From the NCBI GenBank assembly GCA_009786045.1, contig WQTY01000025.1:1-11996 (forward strand): a stretch of 11,996 bases of DNA, read 5' to 3'. The notes beneath the pieces are model-generated. The model was not told the origin of the DNA, ran no database searches, and saw only the letters and a list, made by a program, of their open reading frames with translations. The position numbers and the translations under genes were made by a program. Source of the DNA: Pseudomonadota bacterium (GTDB taxonomy: Bacteria > Myxococcota_A > Bradymonadia > UBA4248). Shown here piece after piece: positions 1-5,881 of this stretch (positions are counted from its first letter, which is position 1; each line of letters begins with the position of its first letter).

Positions 1-23
1 CCACAAATCCCCCCTTTAAGACA

Positions 24-185
24 CTAACGGCAGCACTTTCTGGCCATCATTGCCGCAACATAAACCACGGCCACGGCCACAGCTGCCAAAACAATCACGC
101 GCCCCACACAACAGCACCGCGACTGATTCGAACACGACTCCTGGCAGCAGCAATCCTCTCCAAAATTACAATGACACTTTGACAT
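24..185 (-). CDS. Small cysteine-rich single-pass membrane protein (53 aa)
   Basis: Not recognised as a known family. The reading frame starts at ATG 185 and ends at TAG 24-26. A strong Shine-Dalgarno (GGAGGT) sits 5 nt before the ATG, inside the 12-nt gap after the RNase HI stop codon, so the two genes are probably translationally coupled. The protein has 11 cysteines in 53 residues: C4, C6, C12-14, C18, C24-26, C51 and C52. The N-terminal half (1-29) is polar and Cys-rich, with a CHC motif and two CCC triplets. Residues 30-47 form a valine/alanine-rich membrane helix, and the protein ends in a short basic tail (ARKCCR). It could bind metal or be palmitoyl/disulfide-modified, but nothing in the sequence proves this. 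The RBS and the coherent architecture argue that it is real. It is shorter than the usual 60-aa calling threshold and easily missed. Confidence 0.72.
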   Translation of the reverse strand: MSKCHCNFGEDCCCQESCSNQSRCCCVGRVIVLAAVAVAVVYVAAMMARKCCR

Positions 186-197
186 GATTCACCTCCG
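186..197 (-). promoter_or_regulatory. Ribosome binding site of the small Cys-rich gene
   Basis: On the minus strand the bases after the RNase HI stop codon read CGGAGGTGAATC and run straight into ATG 185. This near-perfect anti-16S match is the main evidence that the 53-aa frame is translated, and its position suggests coupling to the end of the RNase HI gene. Confidence 0.7.
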
Positions 198-935
198 TTA
201 AATCGAATCCACTTCCGGCAAATGTCCCCGGCGCGTCCCCGATGCTTTCGTCTCGCGCGCCACCCCAACCAAACGATCCACATGCTCGTTATGCGCTATC
301 CCAACGTGCGCACGCACCTTCAATAGCACAAGTCGGGGACACTTCGCCATCTCCTCGCGCACCTGGGCAATCAGCGTCAAATTCTTCGACGCACGCATCG
401 TCCCCGTCAACACACCAATGGCATAACTCGAATCCGAATACAGCTGAATAGGCAGTGCCTTATTTCTGACATTCTCCAATGCCCGCAAAATCGCCGTCAG
501 CTCCGCAACATTGTTCGTCGTCTTGCCAAGATATTCCCAAATCTCCAGAACATGCTCACCATACAGCATCAACACGCCAAGACCGGCGTCACCCGGATTC
601 GGGCTCGCGCCGCCATCCGTATAGATGACAATCGTATTGGGCGGCATGGACGTGCCATCCGGCAGCACTTCTTTGGGAAGCGACTTTGGTGCTGTCTCCT
701 TTTTCTTCGAACCCGGCGCTCGCCTGGCCGGCGATACATCCGCCCCTTCAAGCAACAAAGCGGATTCACCCGCAATATAGCTCAAATTCGCACGCTTCGC
801 CGAGTAACACGCTGCCTCCGGCTTAAGCGAGTACCTGAATTGCGCCCCATTGTGCGCACCAATGGGGCAGAGGGAGTCGTCCACGAGAACGTATACCTTA
901 ATGCGCCCCTTATAGAGCATGCGAAGCCAGCGCAC
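198..935 (-). CDS. Ribonuclease HI with N-terminal extension
   Basis: RNase H fold enzyme that would hydrolyse the RNA strand of RNA-DNA hybrids in the cytoplasm. Counting from GTG 935 (245 aa), the catalytic domain spans about residues 101-225. It shows the full DEDD set: D107 in YTDGGASPNPG, E145 in NNVAEL, D168 in YSDSSYAIG and D220 in NEHVDRL; AHVG carries the equivalent of the flexible-loop His (H210). Residues 1-100 are extra: a basic start, a possible small beta-rich part (KVYVLVDDS) and a Pro/Lys-rich linker. This is not the usual caulimovirus-type hybrid-binding motif. Start choice: GGGAGG at 941-946 lies 5 nt before GTG 935; GTG 947, GTG 938 and ATG 920 are alternatives. It begins 18 nt after the kinase stop, so it is probably cotranscribed. 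It may be called rnhA by similarity, but a housekeeping copy could exist elsewhere. Confidence 0.9.
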   Translation of the reverse strand: MRWLRMLYKGRIKVYVLVDDSLCPIGAHNGAQFRYSLKPEAACYSAKRANLSYIAGESALLLEGADVSPARRAPGSKKKETAPKSLPKEVLPDGTSMPPNTIVIYTDGGASPNPGDAGLGVLMLYGEHVLEIWEYLGKTTNNVAELTAILRALENVRNKALPIQLYSDSSYAIGVLTGTMRASKNLTLIAQVREEMAKCPRLVLLKVRAHVGIAHNEHVDRLVGVARETKASGTRRGHLPEVDSI

Positions 936-953
936 CACACCTCCCACAAAAAA

Positions 954-2591
954 TCAGACCACGATGAGGATCACCATCACAACCGTAAATATCACGATCA
1001 AAAGGCATATGCAGGCCACCAAAGCGGCAAAATGCCATTCGTAAAGCTCATCAATCGCCCGGCGAAGGCGACGTCGAAACTGGGATATAAGCTGATGGAA
1101 CCGCGTGCTGAAAAACCAAATCATCGGACGGGACAGCATCAGGCGATTCCACAAATTCGACCAGCCCCGTGACCATCCCAGCGTGGTTGAAACAAGTTTG
1201 TTTCCCGGGCGCCGCTGACGGCTGACCAAAAACTGCGTGTGCTGCTGATGAAAAACAGGCGGCAGTTCCTCCTCTACGCCAGGATGCGTCTGCAACGCCT
1301 CCTGCATCCCCGCCACCCCTGGCCCAACCATCATCGTGTTGGCACTGCTCAAATCCATTGGGTCTCGTGCGGGAATCCTCACTGCCTGCGTGGCAATCTG
1401 CATCTCCGCACTATACATGACGCCGTGGCGTGCCCGCTGCGGCAGCGTCACCGACTCGCTCACCCGGCTCATATCGTCCGTAGGCGCAGCTTCACCGAAC
1501 TCGTCAAGTTCGTCGAACTCGTCTAAAGCAGAAGCGTCGTCCGTAGGTGACGCCTCCATGTCGACGCCATCAAAAATAATCGTGTTCATCGCACTCAAGT
1601 CTTCCTGAGGAAGCGCCGCAGGAAGATCGACAATGCTCGTTGCCTGCTCCAGCGCCTCAGACGACACTCTCGAAGACGGTGGATCAGGAAGTTTCGCCCG
1701 GATAGTGGCAGCTGCCTTTTCATACAATGGCAAAAAAGGTGACTTCTTGTAAATGATGGCCTGAATATCCGAGTACATCTCCCTCGCCGAGGCATAGCGC
1801 ATCGAAATATCCTTCGCCAACGCCATGCGAAAGACATCAAACACCGGCCCCTGATTAAATGGCGGCGGAATCTCAGGAAAAACCTTAATCTGCTTCTGAA
1901 TCACTTCTGACAATACATTCCCTGTACAGGCCTGTTTCCCCGTCAGAAGCTCGAAATACACCAGCCCAATCGCATACAGATCAGAGTGAGGCCCAAGATT
2001 TTTGCCGGTAAACTGCTCCGGGGGCATGTAATGCGGCGTTCCAAAGCCAACACCATTCTGGAAATTCTGACGCGTCAAATCTGGCTGCGTGCCATCAAAT
2101 GCTTTGGCAATCCCAAAATCCAAAAGCTTCACGGCATCCGTGCCCAGGCCACCCTGCCCCACCAGCATGATGTTTGCAGGCTTCAGGTCACGATGAATAA
2201 TCGCATGCGAATGCGCCTCGGAAAGCGCCCCCAGAACCTGAAGAATCATCGTGCTCGCATAGACAAACGAAAACGGCGCATCGCGCTTGATCAAAACCTC
2301 AAGGTTGGTACCGCAAACATACTCCATCACCAGATACAGGGTGCCATCCGCAAGTGCCCCATAGTCAAACACCTGCACGATATTCGGATGGCGCACCTTC
2401 GATGCACACGAAACCTCACGAAGAAAACGCTGCTGGTGATCCGGCAAACGCGCCGCACCCGATGGCCTGGAGCACTTTATCGCAACTTCCATTCCAGACA
2501 CCACATCGCGTGCCCGGAATACATCTCCAAAACCACCCTCACCAATTTTTTCCTCAATAACATAGTGTGAGATTCGTTGACCAATCTGCAT
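954..2591 (-). CDS. Tail-anchored Hanks-type Ser/Thr protein kinase
   Basis: Membrane-bound eukaryotic-like protein kinase of 545 aa. The kinase domain covers about residues 8-280 and is intact: Gly-loop G17-E-G-G-F-G22, VAIK with Lys39, helix-C Glu59, catalytic loop H133-RDLKPAN140 (an RD kinase), D158-FG160 and PPEQ around E192. Residues 281-510 are a disordered acidic linker with TDD repeats (350-352, 371-373), a DEFDELDEF stretch (357-365), and two copies of a DLSxxNT-hydrophobic motif (331-340 and 413-422). A single membrane helix (about 520-545) ends the protein, leaving no periplasmic sensor domain, so the input must come from partners or from the linker. The gene starts 26 nt after the lipoprotein stop and is followed 18 nt later by RNase HI, which indicates an operon. 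The RBS before ATG 2591 is weak (GCGAG-like). Substrates are unknown; the FHA protein at 9061-10071 is a candidate reader. Confidence 0.95.
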   Translation of the reverse strand: MQIGQRISHYVIEEKIGEGGFGDVFRARDVVSGMEVAIKCSRPSGAARLPDHQQRFLREVSCASKVRHPNIVQVFDYGALADGTLYLVMEYVCGTNLEVLIKRDAPFSFVYASTMILQVLGALSEAHSHAIIHRDLKPANIMLVGQGGLGTDAVKLLDFGIAKAFDGTQPDLTRQNFQNGVGFGTPHYMPPEQFTGKNLGPHSDLYAIGLVYFELLTGKQACTGNVLSEVIQKQIKVFPEIPPPFNQGPVFDVFRMALAKDISMRYASAREMYSDIQAIIYKKSPFLPLYEKAAATIRAKLPDPPSSRVSSEALEQATSIVDLPAALPQEDLSAMNTIIFDGVDMEASPTDDASALDEFDELDEFGEAAPTDDMSRVSESVTLPQRARHGVMYSAEMQIATQAVRIPARDPMDLSSANTMMVGPGVAGMQEALQTHPGVEEELPPVFHQQHTQFLVSRQRRPGNKLVSTTLGWSRGWSNLWNRLMLSRPMIWFFSTRFHQLISQFRRRLRRAIDELYEWHFAALVACICLLIVIFTVVMVILIVV

Positions 2592-2617
2592 TCTCGCTAC
2601 TCGCCGCTGACTATCGT

Positions 2618-3214
2618 CTATTCCTCATCACTCGCCGTCGCTGCCTCTTCTGCCTCACGCCACGCCCCCTCCGAATAAATCATCTCCCCATGCTGCATGC
2701 AAGCCGCCGCCACGACTGTCGCTTCCTCCGCACACAACTCAACACACGACTCAAGCTGCGCCTCCAGAGTCTCGTCATCCTGCGACGAATCCAGCGCCAA
2801 TAGTTCAGCACACGGTATCGCACAGGTCTCTTCTATCGCATTATCACGAGCCTCCTCAATCGTAGGCCCCAATGCTTTCGCCGAAAAAAACACCGATGCA
2901 TGCTCAAGCTTCACTTCGCAGCAAACCACTTCAGGATCATCGACAAAGTCCTCTTCCCCCAATGTCGGCGCATCGTTATCAGACGGCAGACTTTCCGCCG
3001 CCGCGCCTGCCACATCTTCCCCCTCCGATGCCGAAGACACTGCCTCGTCCCCTTCCGCCTCGGACACCTCAGCAGCAGCCAATTCTGACGACAATGCCTG
3101 CTCTGTCTGCTCTTTCCCATTCGGGACACTCATCACCGCACCCTCGCGCGGGCTACAGGAAAAAAGCAAAACCGACAACGCTATGATGAGACCAGCCCCT
3201 CGTACACCCAACAT
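2618..3214 (-). CDS. Cysteine-rich acidic lipoprotein with paired CX3C motifs
   Basis: No family recognised. From ATG 3214 the protein is 198 aa with a lipoprotein signal peptide: basic n-region, hydrophobic core, then lipobox LFSC with Cys20. Ser at +2 favours outer-membrane sorting by the usual rule. Residues 25-95 are an acidic Ala/Ser/Glu linker. The C-terminal part (96-180) has C98-C99, C131-x3-C135, C157-x3-C161 and C172, separated by likely helices; an AxGxxxxEAxxxA segment precedes the first pair. This suggests a disulfide-stapled helical hairpin in the periplasm. Start choice: GGAGGG lies about 10 nt before ATG 3214, and this start puts the signal sequence at the N-terminus; the upstream ATG 3304 would add 30 residues in front of it. 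It is the first gene of the cluster with the Ser/Thr kinase and could be its envelope partner (inference). Confidence 0.85.
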   Translation of the reverse strand: MLGVRGAGLIIALSVLLFSCSPREGAVMSVPNGKEQTEQALSSELAAAEVSEAEGDEAVSSASEGEDVAGAAAESLPSDNDAPTLGEEDFVDDPEVVCCEVKLEHASVFFSAKALGPTIEEARDNAIEETCAIPCAELLALDSSQDDETLEAQLESCVELCAEEATVVAAACMQHGEMIYSEGAWREAEEAATASDEE

Positions 3215-3287
3215 GCCAAACCACCCTCCAAAATCCCAATCGAAAAACACTGCCCAGGCAAACCACAAACACCGCACACTTCCGACT

Positions 3288-3314
3288 TGTATACGATGAT
3301 TCACGGTTTGTCAC
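3288..3314 (-). promoter_or_regulatory. Possible promoter of the lipoprotein-kinase operon
   Basis: In the 130-nt gap between the 777-aa gene and the lipoprotein gene, the minus strand shows GTGACA (5 of 6 to the -35 consensus), a 15-nt spacer, and TATACA (4 of 6 to the -10). The spacer is shorter than ideal. This is a pattern match only. Confidence 0.25.
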
Positions 3315-3328
3315 ACCATTGCGACAAA
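3307..3328 (-). promoter_or_regulatory. Inverted repeat overlapping the putative -35
   Basis: On the minus strand TTTGTCGC and GTGACAAA form an 8-bp dyad (one G-T pair) around a 6-nt centre, 16 nt beyond the stop codon of the 777-aa gene. It could be an operator for the downstream promoter or a weak RNA hairpin. No U-tract follows, so it is not a canonical terminator. Confidence 0.3.
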
Positions 3329-3344
3329 ACACAAATCCATGCTG

Positions 3345-5678
3345 CTACGCCTGCGTTTCACCGTCTCCTTCGGGAGGTGCGCCCAGCACTGCGCCGGTAA
3401 CAATCTCATCCAGCGCCGCCTCATCACCGGCCGGCGCAGACTTCACCGCACCCACTTCATGCTCCTGCGAGGCCAGCGCCATGTGCATGTCAAAATCCTC
3501 CGCAAGCTCTTCCCTTTGCGCCGTATTCGCATGGATCATGTCAAGCTCTGTATACGCAAAACCCTGGATGCACAGGTCATCTGGCTCGACCTTTTGAACC
3601 ACTTCATCAGGATCCGTGGAAACATCCGGCGTCAGACGAAGTGCCTCAACCACAGGCCTTTCCACACCGCGCGCCTTGAGCGCTTCAAGCTCGCGCTGCG
3701 ATGCCTCACGTTCCTTTAGCGCCTGCTCACGCATCGCCGCCTGCTTCTCGGCTATCAAACGCGCCGCCCGCTCCTGGTACGTTTCCTGTTCCCTTACTTC
3801 CGCGCCCTCTTCCGCTTCCGTCTGCATCAGCATCAGTCGATCCGCTTCCCGCGAAGCTCTGTCCGCCACCACACGCTGTGCCTGAGCCGCCTCCAACTCG
3901 CGAATCTGGGCCTCAGCCTGCGCGCGCATGGCCTCCGCCAATGCACGTTTGGCCGTCGAACGCGCATCTCCCCCACCGCCACCGGCATCTTCTTCCGGCA
4001 CGCTGGTCATTCGAAGGCCATGGGAACCCGAAACTGTACTCTCCTCAAAAATCTTCGAAAAATCCCGTCCACCCTCATCTTTCCCCGCTTCGCCCGCCTC
4101 TTCCGCCTTCACCGGCGCCACACTGTCCGTGCTGTCATCAGGCACACCGACACTTTCAGCAGGCGGCACATCAAGCGCCATCTTCAACTCAGTCGGCGCC
4201 GAAGTCTCAGAAAAGAAATCCTGCGAAAAAGTACGATGTCCCCGCCCCCCTCGGTCCCTGTCCTCCGAACCATCATCGTATTTGGGGATCGCCCCCTCAT
4301 CCAGATCATCAAAAAATGAGGCATAGCTCTTGCCCCCGACAGCCTGCACCACAGACACATCTTCAGCTTTGCCCTGTGTGTGTGTCTCCTGGGTATCCTC
4401 ATGCGAAAAATCAAACCCAGCACCCCGATCAACATCTTCTTTTGCCGCCAAATCTGCGCCTTCGCCCTCTTCCTCATGCAGTTTCAGCGGCACCTCATGA
4501 ACAAAGCGCCGCGGCGCAATCGACAGGTGTGAGTCCTCCTCTTCCAGGCTTTCCTGCGCCAGCTTCGCCTGAACCGCAAGCTGAGCACGCCGCTGGCGCT
4601 CTTCAAAAAGCACCCTGGCCTTTGCCTCGCTCTCCTCCTTGGCTGTCTGGAACGAGTTATCCACATGCGAACCCTGCAGCTGATCGGGATCCACCCCAGC
4701 CTGCAGCAAAATCTGCCGGGCTTCCTCGTCCAGTCCCGGCACCTCAATGCGGCGCTCCGGCATCTCCACCAGTCCCCGGATAAAATCCGAGTACCCGGCA
4801 ATCGCCCCGCTCCCGGGCAATACCAGAGCTTCACCTCGAAGCGCTGCCAATGCCAGCACAGACAATATGGATGCATCGTAATACTTCGGTACCGGCATCT
4901 TGTCCGGCGAGCAGTACCCTGAACCGGCACGCCCCATCTGATCCGCAAGGAAATCCTCGGCCACTGAAGACAGCATCTCACCAATCAGATGAAAGCTCCC
5001 ATTGCATAAACACGCAAGCGCTGTATTGAGCGCATCATAGCGCTTAATCTTGGGAAGTATCGAAGCAGGGGGTGCCCCGCGAAGCGAATCGCGAGCCTTC
5101 GCATAGGTACTCAGCCCGATCGTCGCCTCATCCTCAAAACCGCGCCCAATCGCTGCCAGCACCCCCGCATAAATCACGGCTGCGAGCCCTGCCAGTTCAT
5201 AAAAATCCGCACAAAATCCGCGCCGAAAATACGATGTCATCAGGTTGGCTTCGCCCATAATGTCTTCTGGTGCCGTCTGCCCCATCACCATCATCAACGG
5301 CAGGCCATACGTCGCCGAAAACTCCAGCATCAGCATCGGCATGCCGCTGATAATGCCAAGCTCCACAGGCAGGATGCGGCGCGTCAGAAACATCTCCGGG
5401 GGCTTGAGCTCAAGATGCATCGCATGACGCTCGTGCAGGCAGCGCGCCGCCATGAACATGTCATCAATGACATCATAAATGTCGTCACCCACCGAAAACC
5501 GAAGCTGAGAACGTTGCAGGTACCAGTCAAGATTGCGATAGTCTGTCTCGTCGACATGCTTGAGAAAAAAATCAGCACAATCCTGAAGCCGCGCATCCAC
5601 CGCCGCAACATCCATACCCGGAATTCGAACACCACCGCGTGGCTGTGACACATACGCACTCGTCGTTTCTTCACTCAT
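3345..5678 (-). CDS. Orphan 777-aa protein: helical N-domain, acidic linker, coiled coil
   Basis: Not recognised; no function assigned. ATG 5678 is chosen because GGAG lies 7 nt upstream. The longer frame from 5741 would run into an inverted repeat. Residues 1-335 look globular and mostly helical, with many Met/Leu-rich stretches (105-135, 160-180) that could pass for membrane segments but contain charged residues and lack a signal peptide. Residues 335-570 are low-complexity and acidic, with recurring aromatic-acidic motifs (YASFFDDLDE 452-461, TFSQDFFSE 483-491, DFSKIFEES 539-547) and a Gly run (566-570). Residues 575-670 are a Glu/Arg/Ala-rich coiled coil. The tail (680-777) is acidic. The layout suggests a cytoplasmic scaffold or adaptor. 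It lies 130 nt upstream of the lipoprotein-kinase cluster, so regulation may be partly shared. Confidence 0.85.
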   Translation of the reverse strand: MSEETTSAYVSQPRGGVRIPGMDVAAVDARLQDCADFFLKHVDETDYRNLDWYLQRSQLRFSVGDDIYDVIDDMFMAARCLHERHAMHLELKPPEMFLTRRILPVELGIISGMPMLMLEFSATYGLPLMMVMGQTAPEDIMGEANLMTSYFRRGFCADFYELAGLAAVIYAGVLAAIGRGFEDEATIGLSTYAKARDSLRGAPPASILPKIKRYDALNTALACLCNGSFHLIGEMLSSVAEDFLADQMGRAGSGYCSPDKMPVPKYYDASILSVLALAALRGEALVLPGSGAIAGYSDFIRGLVEMPERRIEVPGLDEEARQILLQAGVDPDQLQGSHVDNSFQTAKEESEAKARVLFEERQRRAQLAVQAKLAQESLEEEDSHLSIAPRRFVHEVPLKLHEEEGEGADLAAKEDVDRGAGFDFSHEDTQETHTQGKAEDVSVVQAVGGKSYASFFDDLDEGAIPKYDDGSEDRDRGGRGHRTFSQDFFSETSAPTELKMALDVPPAESVGVPDDSTDSVAPVKAEEAGEAGKDEGGRDFSKIFEESTVSGSHGLRMTSVPEEDAGGGGGDARSTAKRALAEAMRAQAEAQIRELEAAQAQRVVADRASREADRLMLMQTEAEEGAEVREQETYQERAARLIAEKQAAMREQALKEREASQRELEALKARGVERPVVEALRLTPDVSTDPDEVVQKVEPDDLCIQGFAYTELDMIHANTAQREELAEDFDMHMALASQEHEVGAVKSAPAGDEAALDEIVTGAVLGAPPEGDGETQA

Positions 5679-5710
5679 TTCGATGCTCCGACTCAAATTC
5701 AGTTTTTTCG

Positions 5711-5786
5711 TGGGAGAACTGCTCCCCCACCTCCCCTGCAAGCCTCCCCTTGCAGGGGAGGTGCCGGCAAAGCCAACGGAGGGGTT
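5711..5786. repeat. Dispersed-repeat-like element with perfect 15-bp inverted repeat
   Basis: CACCTCCCCTGCAAG at 5728-5742 and its exact complement at 5749-5763 are separated by 6 nt. Flanking it are a smaller hairpin (GGGAG/CTCCC, 5712-5726) and, on the other side, a segment read on the minus strand as AACCCCTCCGTTGGCTTTGC. A CCCCTCCG...CACCTCCCC...GGGGAGG layout is reminiscent of intergenic dispersed palindromes seen in many genomes; the family assignment is from memory. The element sits between two orphan genes and no U-run follows, so it is a poor terminator candidate. Extra copies elsewhere in the genome would confirm it. Confidence 0.6.
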
Positions 5787-5881
5787 CGCGCATTGCTCAA
5801 CAGCACACCGAAGCCACAGCGAACAGAGAAACGCTGTTTATTTGTGTCGCCACCTGACCTGAAAACGCTGTAACGCCATGC

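Noticed and set aside
552..1172. 206-codon plus-strand frame over RNase HI and the kinase C-terminus
   Set aside because: Antisense to two well-supported genes; Arg/His-rich product typical of shadow frames.
3701..4783. 360-codon plus-strand frame rich in Pro and His
   Set aside because: It is the antisense of the acidic linker of the 777-aa gene. GC-skewed codons opposite Glu/Ala/Gly-rich sequence leave long stop-free frames; there is no RBS and the protein is low-complexity.
5679..5741. Upstream start for the 777-aa gene at 5741
   Set aside because: It lies in the inverted repeat, while ATG 5678 has a well-placed GGAG.
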